NCBI RefSeq assembly: GCF_050410775.1
Contig: NZ_CP191229.1
Source: Erwinia sp050410775
Lineage (GTDB): Bacteria; Pseudomonadota; Gammaproteobacteria; Enterobacterales; Enterobacteriaceae
Length of the DNA: 64,000 nucleotides
Reading direction: 5' to 3' (one strand)
The position numbers were made by a program, and so were the translations under genes. Position 1 is the first letter of the stretch, and every line of letters begins with the position of its first letter. Of this stretch, positions 7,935 through 20,616 are shown piece after piece. The notes below the pieces were generated by a model that saw nothing but the letters and a program-made list of their open reading frames with translations, made no database searches and was not told where the DNA came from.

Positions 7935-8927
7935 TCAGCCCTGGAATGCGGACAACAGCTGAAGCGGGGGTTCCTGCAACAGCTTCGCCTGCTCGTTGAA
8001 AATAGCTATCTGCCTGCGCCAGAAATCTTCATCCGTCATCCACGGAAAAGAGGCAGGAAACGCAGGATCTTCCCAGCGGCGTACCACCCATGCCAGATAA
8101 TAAACCATCCTCATGGCGCGTAAAGGTTCAATCAGTGACAATTCATGTGTATCGAAGTCACTGAATTCATTGTACGCCTCCAGCAAAATATCCCATTTAA
8201 TACGTTGTTCCTGCCTGTCGCCATTGATTAGCATCCACAAATCCTGCACTGCGGGGCCGTTACGGGCGTCATCAAGATCGACGAACATAGGGCCATCGCG
8301 CCAGAGTATGTTGCCGGGGTGGCAGTCCCCGTGCAGGCGTAAAGGTTGCCATTGAGTATGCCAACATTTTTGTAAAGTTGTGCCGATCAGCGTGACGCTG
8401 GCGATTAATTTTTCTTTTAGTTTGGCGGGGATCAGGCTGCTGTTTTCAAAGACCTGAAGAGGTTCTTCAATATATTCTTTCAGCGAAAAAGTGGGACGAT
8501 GCTGAAAGGTTTTTTTCCGCCCGGTCTGATGGATACGTCCCAGAAAACGGCCAACCCACTCCAGCTGGTCATCATTATCGGTTTCGTACTGGCGGCCGCC
8601 CAGACTGGGGAAGATCGCATAACGATAGCCCTCATGCTGGTGAAGGGTGCTGTTTTGCAGAAACAGCGGAGCGGCGACCGGGATTTCATCCTGCAGCATT
8701 TCGGCGGTGAACTGGTGTTCCTCTTCAATCTGCTGCTGAGTCCAGCGCTGGGGACGATAAAACTTCACGACGTACCGCTTTTTGTCTTCATCGGAAAACT
8801 GATAGACGCGGTTCTCATAGCTGTTCAGGGCCGTTAAACCGGACTCGACGCGAATGCCGGTTTCCCAGAGCGCATCCAGAATGGTATCAGGATTTAAGTT
8901 TTGGAAGGTAAAAGCGGGTTCTTTCAT
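7935..8927 (-). CDS. srkA: Stress response Ser/Thr protein kinase SrkA (RdoA/YihE)
   Basis: Cytoplasmic choline-kinase-like Ser/Thr kinase of the Cpx/stress response, 330 residues (328 in E. coli). The catalytic loop HGDCHPGN has D201 and N206, the metal-binding Asp (D217) lies in FVDLDDA, and the N-terminal lobe carries a conserved Lys in VVKFYRP. In E. coli this kinase counters MazEF-type killing and is co-transcribed with dsbA under CpxR control. I did not find a convincing CpxR box by eye. The ATG at 8927 has AGGCCGG upstream. Confidence 0.95.
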   Translation of the reverse strand: MKEPAFTFQNLNPDTILDALWETGIRVESGLTALNSYENRVYQFSDEDKKRYVVKFYRPQRWTQQQIEEEHQFTAEMLQDEIPVAAPLFLQNSTLHQHEGYRYAIFPSLGGRQYETDNDDQLEWVGRFLGRIHQTGRKKTFQHRPTFSLKEYIEEPLQVFENSSLIPAKLKEKLIASVTLIGTTLQKCWHTQWQPLRLHGDCHPGNILWRDGPMFVDLDDARNGPAVQDLWMLINGDRQEQRIKWDILLEAYNEFSDFDTHELSLIEPLRAMRMVYYLAWVVRRWEDPAFPASFPWMTDEDFWRRQIAIFNEQAKLLQEPPLQLLSAFQG

Positions 8928-9008
8928 CCGGCCTACTTGTAGATAATGGCGATTGAATCAGTAATAAAGAATATCATCATTATCAGGTAGACGGATGAAG
9001 GTGTGGCG

Positions 9009-9278
9009 TTAATCTTTGATCACGCCGCGGGCACGAAGCAGTGCGGTTTTAAAATCATCCTCGTAGTCTTTCTTAAGGCCTGGGATCTCCTCATGCTTAT
9101 CCGTCCCACGCATTTTAAGATGGTAGATCAGCACGTCATCGGTTATTTCACCTATGGGCTGCCTGAAGCCAGCCTCATCAGCGAGCTTCTGCAAAAACTG
9201 CATTAGATTGAGATCGGGCTCCTGTTGCCAGGCGGGTTGCAGTAAGGTGAGAAGTTCATTCAGACGGTGACATTTCAT
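9009..9278 (-). CDS. yihD: Conserved DUF1040 protein YihD
   Basis: An 89-residue protein, the same length as E. coli YihD, with the conserved segments EPDLNLMQFLQKLA and LKKDYEDDFKTALLRARGVIK. It is soluble with no signal or membrane segment, and its function is not established in any species I know of. It is transcribed away from mobAB and lies upstream of srkA in the E. coli order. Confidence 0.92.
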   Translation of the reverse strand: MKCHRLNELLTLLQPAWQQEPDLNLMQFLQKLADEAGFRQPIGEITDDVLIYHLKMRGTDKHEEIPGLKKDYEDDFKTALLRARGVIKD

Positions 9279-9354
9279 CAGTTGATCCCTGTTTTGAGTC
9301 AGTGTCAGCTACGTTAGCAGGGTTAAACCCACAATAAAAGAGGGTGTAAGTATT

Positions 9355-9939
9355 ATGTCCGGGAAGTCCACTATCCCCAAAATGCCCATCTCAGGCGTGA
9401 TCCTGGCGGGCGGAAGAGGCAGCCGCATGGGTGGTGAGGATAAAGGTCTGATTTTATGGCAAGGCAAGCCGCTTTTTCAGCATGTGCTTTCGCGCCTGCA
9501 ACCTCAGGTAGAGGTGGTCAGTATCAGTGCTAACCGCAATCTTGCCGCCTACCAGCAAAGCGGGCTCAGAGTGATAACGGATTCCCTGACAGATTTTCCT
9601 GGTCCACTGGCAGGGATGCTTAGCGCACTGCAACAGACACAGCATGCATGGACCGTCTTTTCCCCCTGCGATACGCCTGCGTTGTCTGCCTGTCTGGTGG
9701 CCCGGCTATGGCAGGGCAAAGATAACGCGCCGGTAGTCTGGGCACGTTGCGCGGGCCGCGATCATCCCACTTTTGCCCTTGTCCATGCCAGCCTTGCTGA
9801 CGAACTGGCCGCCTTCCTGGCAGCAGGGGAGCGTAAAGTGATGCTGTTCCTGAAGCAGGCCGGCGGGCATGCAGTTTCTTTTGATGATCAGCCCAATGCC
9901 TTCATCAATATCAATCATCCTGAAGATCTTACGCGCTGA
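9355..9939 (+). CDS. mobA: Molybdenum cofactor guanylyltransferase MobA
   Basis: Transfers GMP from GTP to Mo-molybdopterin to form Mo-MGD, the cofactor form used by DMSO reductase-family enzymes. It has 194 residues, equal to E. coli. The nucleotidyltransferase signature LAGGRGSRMGGEDKG is at about 17-31, and conserved motifs PGPLAGM and SPCDTP follow. The start at ATG 9355 has only a weak GGTGTAAG in front; an ATG nine codons later is possible but would trim the usual N-terminus. mobB follows after 12 bases. Confidence 0.95.
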   Translation: MSGKSTIPKMPISGVILAGGRGSRMGGEDKGLILWQGKPLFQHVLSRLQPQVEVVSISANRNLAAYQQSGLRVITDSLTDFPGPLAGMLSALQQTQHAWTVFSPCDTPALSACLVARLWQGKDNAPVVWARCAGRDHPTFALVHASLADELAAFLAAGERKVMLFLKQAGGHAVSFDDQPNAFININHPEDLTR

Positions 9940-9951
9940 GGTTTACGTTCA

Positions 9952-10458
9952 ATGGTTCCTTTACTGGCAATATCCGCATTTAGCGGCACAGGAAAAACCA
10001 CGCTGCTGAAGCAGTTGATCCCGCTACTGCAAGATCGCGGCGTTCGCTGCGGGCTGATCAAACATACGCACCACGATATGGACGTGGATAAACCCGGCAA
10101 AGACAGCTATGAACTTAGAAAAGCAGGTGCGAATCAGGTCATGGTCGCCAGCCAGAAACGCTGGGCACTGATGACGGAGACGCCGGCGGCTGAAAAGCTG
10201 GATCTGGCTTTTCTGGCGGGCCGGATGGATGCCAGCCAGCTTGATCTGATTCTGGTAGAAGGATTTAAAGAGGAGGCTGTAGCCAGAATTGTGCTGCACC
10301 GTGAAGCGTCAGGACACCCTTTTCCCGGCCCGCTGGATGATTTTGTCATTGCCGTCGCCAGCGACAGGGATCAGGGGCTTGCTCTTCCCCATCTTGATCT
10401 TAACAAGCCAGACAGCGTCGCTGATTTTATCGCTGGCTGGCTGGGTAAGCAGCGTTAA
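9952..10458 (+). CDS. mobB: Molybdopterin-guanine dinucleotide biosynthesis adaptor MobB
   Basis: GTP-binding partner of MobA that improves MGD synthesis; not strictly required in E. coli. It has 168 residues with the P-loop FSGTGKTT at 10-17 and the family motifs IKHTHHDMDVDKPGKDS and LILVEGFK. It forms an operon with mobA (12-base gap). It is the last gene before the rRNA operon's terminator, and in E. coli mobB is likewise the neighbour of the rrnA 5S gene. Confidence 0.94.
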   Translation: MVPLLAISAFSGTGKTTLLKQLIPLLQDRGVRCGLIKHTHHDMDVDKPGKDSYELRKAGANQVMVASQKRWALMTETPAAEKLDLAFLAGRMDASQLDLILVEGFKEEAVARIVLHREASGHPFPGPLDDFVIAVASDRDQGLALPHLDLNKPDSVADFIAGWLGKQR

Positions 10459-10701
10459 GAAGGATGAAAGACAGGCAGGCCGGGATGGACTCTACCCGCT
10501 GTAAAGATTAAATCTTTTCAGTATTTAAAAGCTGACAGTGCCGGATGTGGTGTGTGCCGATTTCCGGACACACGCAGAAAACTGTCTTTCCGGTCTCAGG
10601 ATTTACTCAGGCGCGCCGGGGATTGGGGGAATACAGTACCGGAGTGGCGCGGACAGCAGCAAAACGCCTGTGGCCGGGCTGTCCTTCTGTGGCGCATAAC
10701 G
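10459..10701. other. Intergenic region between mobB and the rRNA operon
   Basis: About 240 bases without a convincing gene. It contains an inverted repeat, GTGTGT...ACACAC, around 10549-10574. No distal tRNA gene follows the 5S RNA here, unlike E. coli rrnC, which carries tRNA-Asp and tRNA-Trp. Confidence 0.6.
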
Positions 10702-10730
10702 CAAAAAACCCTGACCGTGAGGTCAGGGTT
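10702..10730 (-). terminator. rRNA operon terminator
   Basis: The perfect stem AACCCTGACC/GGTCAGGGTT (10707-10716 with 10721-10730) is followed on the minus strand by TTTTTTGC, 12 bases beyond the 5S 3' end. This is the classic rrn T1-type terminator. Confidence 0.95.
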
Positions 10731-10741
10731 ATCGCAATTTG

Positions 10742-10861
10742 ATGCCTGGCAGTTCCCTACTCTCGCATGGGGAGACCCCACACTACCATCGGCGCTACGG
10801 CGTTTCACTTCTGAGTTCGGCATGGGGTCAGGTGGGACCACCGCGCTACAGCCGCCAGGCA
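10742..10861 (-). rRNA. rrf: 5S ribosomal RNA
   Basis: 120 nt on the minus strand, beginning TGCCTGGC and ending in the complementary GCCAGGCAT, with the conserved internal CCCATGCCGAACTCAGAAGT. Nearly identical to E. coli 5S rRNA. Confidence 0.97.
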
Positions 10862-10965
10862 AATTCTGTCATTCACGCCGCCCGGCAGGGCCGCGTGAAT
10901 TAATCCGGTAACAGGCTGAAAATATCTGGTCTCTCAGACACTCACCAGAACGCTTCTGGTGTTGT

Positions 10966-13865
<2,900 letters not shown>

Positions 13866-13996
13866 TCACAACCCACAAGCGTCCCGCAGGATACTGTGTG
13901 CTGCAAGCATTTGAGAGACTCGAACACACTGTACCGTCTATCCTTATTACGGAGGATAAACGCAGCGTGTCGTTTCAATTTTCAGCTTGTTCCGGA

Positions 13997-14009
13997 TTGT
14001 TAAAGAGCA
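13997..14009 (-). promoter_or_regulatory. boxA antitermination site in the 16S-23S spacer
   Basis: The minus strand reads TGCTCTTTAACAA, the consensus rrn boxA bound by NusB-NusE, upstream of the 23S gene. Confidence 0.9.
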
Positions 14010-14092
14010 AATATCTCAAACGTGACTTGCCTTACGGCATAATCAGTTTTGAGATACTTCGTGGAGACACCTTTCACCTGTCACCAAGCAAG

Positions 14093-14167
14093 TGGCGTCC
14101 CCTAGGGGATTCGAACCCCTGTTGCCGCCGTGAAAGGGCGGAGTCCTAACCGCTAGACGAAGGGGAC
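14093..14167 (-). tRNA. gltX-type spacer tRNA: tRNA-Glu (anticodon UUC)
   Basis: A 75-nt cloverleaf on the minus strand from GTCCCCT to encoded GCCA. The acceptor stem GTCCCCT/AGGGGAC pairs fully; the anticodon loop CCTTTCACG contains TTC; the T arm is CAGGGGTTCGAATCCCCT-like. The D loop is one base shorter than in E. coli. It is the only tRNA in the 16S-23S spacer, as in E. coli rrnB, C, E and G. Confidence 0.97.
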
Positions 14168-14255
14168 ACTGAAGTGTCACGACTTCGCAGCCGTCTTGCT
14201 CTAACGTTTCTATCAGACAATCTGTGTGGACACTACGCGGGAAAGTATCTTCAGG

Positions 14256-15797
<1,542 letters not shown>

Positions 15798-15950
15798 AAA
15801 GTTCGATTTGCTGCAACAAGTGCAGCGATGCTCAAGTGTAAAACACTCATAATGAATTTCATTATGTGTTCACTCTTAAGACTTGATATTTTTTGCGCCT
15901 TGCGGCGCTGATATCAATCCTGCGAGTGCCCACACAGATTGTCTGATAAA

Positions 15951-15963
15951 TTGTTAAAGAGCA
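15951..15963 (-). promoter_or_regulatory. boxA antitermination site in the rrn leader
   Basis: The minus strand reads TGCTCTTTAACAA in the leader, downstream of P2 and upstream of 16S. Confidence 0.92.
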
Positions 15964-15994
15964 GTGCCACAATCTCGTGTGGCGCGGGGTGCAG

Positions 15995-16022
15995 ATATTA
16001 CGCTTTCCCGCTGAAGAGTCAA
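15995..16022 (-). promoter_or_regulatory. rRNA operon promoter P2
   Basis: TTGACT (16017-16022) and TAATAT (15995-16000) are separated by 16 bases on the minus strand, followed by a C-rich start region. Confidence 0.88.
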
Positions 16023-16084
16023 GGAATTTCTCACTTTTCTCTTCCTGACCCGGCGACCGTTGAGTCGTTGTTCCGTGTCAGTGG

Positions 16085-16145
16085 AGGCGCATTATAGGGA
16101 GTTCCTGACGGGTGACAAGCTTTTCTTAAAAAAAAATAACCGACC
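16085..16145 (-). promoter_or_regulatory. rRNA operon promoter P1 with UP element
   Basis: TTGTCA (16113-16118) and TATAAT (16091-16096) are separated by 16 bases. The GC-rich discriminator GCGCCTCC, typical of stringently controlled rrn P1, follows. An A/T tract immediately upstream (about 16121-16140) fits an UP element. Confidence 0.93.
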
Positions 16146-16312
16146 GTTTCTTTTTTCATCACCTGCTGAAAAAGAGCGCAACGAGTGCCTGGTTTTTAGG
16201 CAAAAACCCTATTAAAGAGTGCTTTTCCTGTCACGAAACGCTGATACCGGATGCTATTCTCTATCCATCGCAGCGTTTGCCGACAGCAACTCTCTATAGA
16301 AAAGGATGCACA

Positions 16313-17716
16313 ATGATAAAATCCGCGCGCAGTATGGCCGGACTTCCGTGGATTGCGGCTATGGCTTTCTTTATGCAGGCACTGGATGCCACTATCCTTA
16401 ACACCGCTCTTCCCGCTATTGCACAAAGCCTTAACCGATCCCCGTTAGCTATGCAGTCAGCTGTCATTAGCTATACCTTAACTGTGGCTTTACTCATTCC
16501 TGTCAGCGGCTGGCTGGCGGATCGCTTCGGGACGCGCAAGGTGTTCATTGTCGCCGTTTCCCTTTTTACGTTAGGGTCGCTGGCCTGTGCCCTCTCGAAC
16601 ACGCTGACGATGCTGGTCGTGTTCAGAATCGTACAGGGGGTTGGCGGCGCAATGATGATGCCTGTCGCCAGGCTTGCCCTGCTGAGAGCCTACCCGCGAA
16701 GTGAACTGTTACCGGTGCTGAACTTTGTGACCATGCCGGGTCTGGTAGGGCCGATACTGGGGCCTATGCTGGGCGGTGTGCTGGTGACCTATGCAACCTG
16801 GCACTGGATCTTCCTGATTAATATTCCGATGGGGATTCTGGGCATCTTCTATGCCAGGAAGTATATGCCTGACTTCACCACGCCTAAACGCCGCTTCGAT
16901 TTGCTGGGCTTTATATTGTTTGGGTTTGGGCTGGTTTTCCTTTCAAGCGGGATAGAGCTTTTCGGCGAAAGGATTGTCACCAGCAGCCTTGCGCTGGCCG
17001 TCACGCTCGGGGGTATCCTGCTGCTTCTTCTTTATATAGCACATGCCCGCCGTGCCTCTACCCCGCTTATCCCGCTACCGATGTTCAGAACCCGCACCTT
17101 TTCCGTCGGTATTCTGGGTAATGTCGCCTCCCGCCTTGGCACTGGCTGCATCCCTTTTCTGATGCCGCTGATGCTACAGGTCGGATTCGGCTATTCCGCT
17201 ATTCTGGCTGGCTGCATGATGGCTCCTACCGCACTGGGATCGCTGCTCGCGAAGTCGACGGTCACACAGGTATTGCGCTGGTTCGGCTACCGGAAAACGC
17301 TGGTAGGCATAAGCGCCATTATTGGCGTTCTGATCGCCTCATTCGCGCTACAGTCGCCGGCGATGGGCCTGGCGCTGCTGATACTGCCGCTGTTTATTCT
17401 CGGCATGGCGATGTCCACACAGTTTACCGCCATGAATACCATCACGCTGGCCGACCTGAATGACGCAAATGCCAGCAGCGGGAACAGTATGCTGGCCGTC
17501 ACGCAACAGTTAGCCATTAGCTTTGGCGTGGCCGTCAGCGCGGCGGTTCTGCGTTTCTACAATAACTTTGATGGCACCACAGTTGAGCACTTTCATGCCA
17601 CCTTCCTGACCATGGGTGTAGTCACTGTTATTTCAGGACTGGTCTTCCTGTTGCTGAAGCCCGGAGACGGACGTCATCTGATTACCGACAGAGAGAAGCG
17701 TCAGAAACGCGCTTAG
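16313..17716 (+). CDS. hsrA: DHA2-family MFS transporter HsrA (YieO)
   Basis: Inner-membrane multidrug/H+ antiporter-type permease of 467 residues (475 in E. coli) with about 14 hydrophobic segments. It carries the DHA2 motif DATILNTALPAIA in TM1 and the loop motif GWLADRFGTRK between TM2 and TM3. The ATG at 16313 has AAAGGA 8 bases upstream; 12 further in-frame codons upstream lack support. It converges on rbsR with a 4-base overlap of stop codons. The natural substrate is not established. In E. coli it lies between rbsR and yieP-rrnC; yieP is absent here. Confidence 0.93.
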   Translation: MIKSARSMAGLPWIAAMAFFMQALDATILNTALPAIAQSLNRSPLAMQSAVISYTLTVALLIPVSGWLADRFGTRKVFIVAVSLFTLGSLACALSNTLTMLVVFRIVQGVGGAMMMPVARLALLRAYPRSELLPVLNFVTMPGLVGPILGPMLGGVLVTYATWHWIFLINIPMGILGIFYARKYMPDFTTPKRRFDLLGFILFGFGLVFLSSGIELFGERIVTSSLALAVTLGGILLLLLYIAHARRASTPLIPLPMFRTRTFSVGILGNVASRLGTGCIPFLMPLMLQVGFGYSAILAGCMMAPTALGSLLAKSTVTQVLRWFGYRKTLVGISAIIGVLIASFALQSPAMGLALLILPLFILGMAMSTQFTAMNTITLADLNDANASSGNSMLAVTQQLAISFGVAVSAAVLRFYNNFDGTTVEHFHATFLTMGVVTVISGLVFLLLKPGDGRHLITDREKRQKRA

Positions 17717-18714
17717 TTCCCGCTAACGGAGCCGCGCTCAATCAGCTCAGGCGTCAGCACCAGCAGCTGCTGACTGCCGCCGGGGTTCGCCAGACGGCGG
17801 ATCAGCGTATCAATCGCCAGTTCGCCCAGCTCATGTTTTGGCTGATGGACAGTGGTCAGCGGCGGAGTCATATAACGCGCCAGTTCAATGTCATCATAAC
17901 CCACGACGGCGATGTCCTGCGGCACGGACAGGCCAGCCTGATAGAGCGCATGATAGACACCCACTGCCATCGCATCGTTGCTGGTAAAGACGGCCTCAGG
18001 AAGAGGCTTCAGCGTCAGTAGCTGGTTCATTGCGTTATAGCCTCCCTGAAACTCGAAGTCGCCGCTCACAATATAGTGAGCCGGCACCGCTAACTGTGCC
18101 TGGGCCATTGCCTGCTGAAATCCCTCAAGGCGCAGGCGGGCAGGCGTTTTGTCCTGCGGCCCGGCAATGCAGGCAATCCGCTTGTAGCCGCGTTCAATCA
18201 GATAACGCGTAGCCATTTCGCCGCCCAACAGCGAGTTATCCTGAATAATGTCGCTATCACCTTCAAAAGGCGACCAGTCCATCATGACGGAAGGGATGGT
18301 CGGATAGCGGTTAAGGATTTCCGCAGAGGGGATATGACTTTCCGTACACATGATAAGAAGACCATCGACCCGTTTCTGGAGCAGCGTTTCCAGACTGCGG
18401 TTCATACGATGCTCATCACCTTCGGTATTGCATAAAATCAGGCTGTAGCCCCGTTCGTAACAGCAGCGCTCAACGCCCCGTACCACTTCTGAATAGAATG
18501 GGTTGCTGCTGGCCGTCAGCAGCATTCCGATGGTGTGTGTCTGATTGATCTTCAGGCTGCGCGCCAGCGCTGACGGCGCATAATTCAGCTCGGCGATCGC
18601 CGCATTGATTTTTTCCTTTACCGCTTCGCTGACAAAACGATTGTTATTGATGACGTGGGAAACGGTAGAAGTCGATACGCCCGCAAGACGGGCGACATCT
18701 TTCATAGTGGCCAA
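17713..18714 (-). CDS. rbsR: Ribose operon repressor RbsR
   Basis: LacI/GalR-family repressor of 333 residues (330 in E. coli). The N-terminal helix-turn-helix (MKDVARLAGVSTSTVSHVIN) is followed by a hinge helix and a periplasmic-binding-like effector domain for ribose. The start is TTG at 18714, supported by AGGGG 7 bases upstream; the ATG three codons later is too far from it. It is the last gene of rbsDACBKR, three bases after rbsK. Its targets are the two palindromes upstream of rbsD. Confidence 0.95.
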   Translation of the reverse strand: MATMKDVARLAGVSTSTVSHVINNNRFVSEAVKEKINAAIAELNYAPSALARSLKINQTHTIGMLLTASSNPFYSEVVRGVERCCYERGYSLILCNTEGDEHRMNRSLETLLQKRVDGLLIMCTESHIPSAEILNRYPTIPSVMMDWSPFEGDSDIIQDNSLLGGEMATRYLIERGYKRIACIAGPQDKTPARLRLEGFQQAMAQAQLAVPAHYIVSGDFEFQGGYNAMNQLLTLKPLPEAVFTSNDAMAVGVYHALYQAGLSVPQDIAVVGYDDIELARYMTPPLTTVHQPKHELGELAIDTLIRRLANPGGSQQLLVLTPELIERGSVSGN

Positions 18715-18717
18715 GCG

Positions 18718-19647
18718 CTACCCCTGCTGCTGCAAGAAACGATCGATCTCTTCACGCCAGGGCACGGAAGGCTGAGCGCCATATCGCGTCACTGCAATCG
18801 CCGCGGCCGCATGGGCAAAGCGAATGGCTTCCGGCAACGGTTTATCCTCAAGCAGCGCGGTAATAAGCGCTCCGTTAAAGGTATCGCCTGCCGCAATGGT
18901 ATCAACAGCCTCAACGCGAAAACCAGCTATGCGCTCACCTTTCCCCTTCTCGCTAAGCCAGACTCCCCGGCTGCCAAGCGTGATCATCACGCAGCCAATC
19001 CCTTTAGCGTGCAGAACGGCGGCCGCGCGGGCTGCATCTTCATCGCTGGCAACCGGAACGCCGGTCAGTATTTCCGCTTCCGTTTCGTTTGGGGTGATCG
19101 TATCAACCAGCGCCAGTAGCTCGTCAGAGAGCGCCAGCGCTGGTGCAGGATTAAGGATGACGCGAGTTTGATAACGATGTGCGATTTTTGCCGCCGCCAG
19201 CACGCTTTCCAGCGGGGACTCCAGCTGCATCAGCAGTGCGTCCGCTTCAGCAATGGTCTGCTGATATTTCTCCACCCGCGCAGGCGTTAACGCCGCGTTG
19301 GCACCGGCATGGATAGCAATACAGTTTTCACCTTCGCCATTAACGAAGATCAACGCTACGCCGGTCGTTTCGCCCGCAACAACCTCTACTGACGTGACGT
19401 CGATGCGATCTTCCACCAGCTGGTGACGAATACGCTGGCCGACATCATCCTCACCCACACAGGCAATAAACGCGATATCCGCGCCGCTGCGTCCGGCAGC
19501 CACCGCCTGATTCGCGCCTTTGCCGCCAAACGCGACCTGATACTGCTTACCGATCACCGTTTCACCCGGACGGGGAAACTGCGCCAGGTTAAGGATATGG
19601 TCTGCGTTGATGCTGCCAAGAACGGCCAGCTTACCGGTTTTTTTCAT
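18718..19647 (-). CDS. rbsK: Ribokinase
   Basis: PfkB-family kinase converting ribose to ribose 5-phosphate. It has 309 residues, identical in length to E. coli, with both PfkB signatures: GGKGANQAVAAGR near 42-54 and DTIAAGDTFNGAL near 250, including the catalytic Asp. The ATG at 19647 is chosen over an in-frame start nine codons upstream, because that extension lies inside the preceding hairpin. It is separated from rbsB by a terminator-like hairpin. Confidence 0.96.
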   Translation of the reverse strand: MKKTGKLAVLGSINADHILNLAQFPRPGETVIGKQYQVAFGGKGANQAVAAGRSGADIAFIACVGEDDVGQRIRHQLVEDRIDVTSVEVVAGETTGVALIFVNGEGENCIAIHAGANAALTPARVEKYQQTIAEADALLMQLESPLESVLAAAKIAHRYQTRVILNPAPALALSDELLALVDTITPNETEAEILTGVPVASDEDAARAAAVLHAKGIGCVMITLGSRGVWLSEKGKGERIAGFRVEAVDTIAAGDTFNGALITALLEDKPLPEAIRFAHAAAAIAVTRYGAQPSVPWREEIDRFLQQQG

Positions 19648-19660
19648 AGGGGATCGTCCA

Positions 19661-19690
19661 GAAAAAGGCGCCACCCGGAGAGGGTGGCGC
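19661..19690 (-). terminator. Terminator-like hairpin between rbsB and rbsK
   Basis: The 9-bp perfect stem GCGCCACCC/GGGTGGCGC (19682-19690 with 19668-19676) is followed on the minus strand by CTTTTTC. It sits 20 bases after the rbsB stop, so it probably terminates or stabilises most transcripts there and lowers rbsK-rbsR output relative to the binding protein. Confidence 0.75.
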
Positions 19691-19710
19691 GTGCCATGCT
19701 TTTCTTTGAT

Positions 19711-20592
19711 TTATTGCGTGACCAGCTTCAGATCAACCGGATTGATTGCCTGGACTTTCTGGCCCTTCAGCACTTTATCAGCCGTTTGCACGCCGATAAC
19801 GCCGATTTGCTCCGGCTGCTGCGCCACAGTAGCGGCCAGTTTGCCGCCCTGTACGGCTTTGGTGCCGTCTGCGGTACCGTCGAAGCCAACGACTACCACA
19901 TCAGATTTACCGGCAGTTTGCAATGCGCGCATCGCGCCCAGCGCCATTTCGTCGTTCTGTGCAAAGACAGCCTGCACATCAGGATGCGCAGTCAGCAGGT
20001 TCTGCATCACGTTCAGACCTTTGGTGCGGTCGAAGTCAGCAGGCTGGCTGGCGAGGATCACGAATTTGTGGGCATCCGCCGCAGATTTGAAACCTTCGCC
20101 GCGCTCACGTGCGGCGGACGTTCCCGCAATACCGGAAAGCTCAATAATTTTTGCGTTATCGCCCACTTTTTTCGCAATAAAGTCACCGGCCATTTTGCCA
20201 CCGAAGCGGTTATCAGAGGCGACATGGCTGACCACTTTTCCCTGAGCCGCAACGCGGTCGAGCGTGATAACAGGAATATCGGCCTGATTCGCCATTTTTA
20301 CTGCGTTGCCTACCGCATCGGAATCGGTCGGATTGATCAGCAGCAGCTTGGTGCCGCGTACGGTCAGGTCCTGTACGTTAGCCAGCTCTTTCGCCGGGTT
20401 ATTCTGCGAATCCAGCACCACCAGGTTGTAACCCAGCTTATCCGCTTCTTTCTGCGCGCCATCTTTTAACGAAACGAAGAAAGGGTTATTCAGGGTCGAT
20501 ACCACCAGCGCGATGGTCTCTTTCGCCAGCGCGTTGGTGCTGAGGGTTGCGCCGAGCAGAACGGCAAGTGCAGTCAGTTTTGTCATTTTCAT
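19711..20592 (-). CDS. rbsB: Ribose ABC transporter periplasmic binding protein
   Basis: High-affinity ribose receptor of the RbsABC importer, also the ligand carrier for Trg chemotaxis in relatives. It has 293 residues. A signal peptide of about 23 residues ends at ALA, followed by KETIALVVSTLNNPFF, which is nearly invariant in RbsB. Ribose-contacting segments NPTDSDAV and FDGTADG are present. ATG 20592 has AGGA 8 bases upstream. It is followed by a strong hairpin before rbsK. Confidence 0.96.
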   Translation of the reverse strand: MKMTKLTALAVLLGATLSTNALAKETIALVVSTLNNPFFVSLKDGAQKEADKLGYNLVVLDSQNNPAKELANVQDLTVRGTKLLLINPTDSDAVGNAVKMANQADIPVITLDRVAAQGKVVSHVASDNRFGGKMAGDFIAKKVGDNAKIIELSGIAGTSAARERGEGFKSAADAHKFVILASQPADFDRTKGLNVMQNLLTAHPDVQAVFAQNDEMALGAMRALQTAGKSDVVVVGFDGTADGTKAVQGGKLAATVAQQPEQIGVIGVQTADKVLKGQKVQAINPVDLKLVTQ

Positions 20593-20616
20593 CTTCTTAT
20601 TCCTGTAGGGAGAGAG

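Noticed and set aside
19423..20469. 348-codon plus-strand frame opposite rbsK/rbsB
   Set aside because: It overlaps two intact, conserved genes in antisense and shows no family motif.
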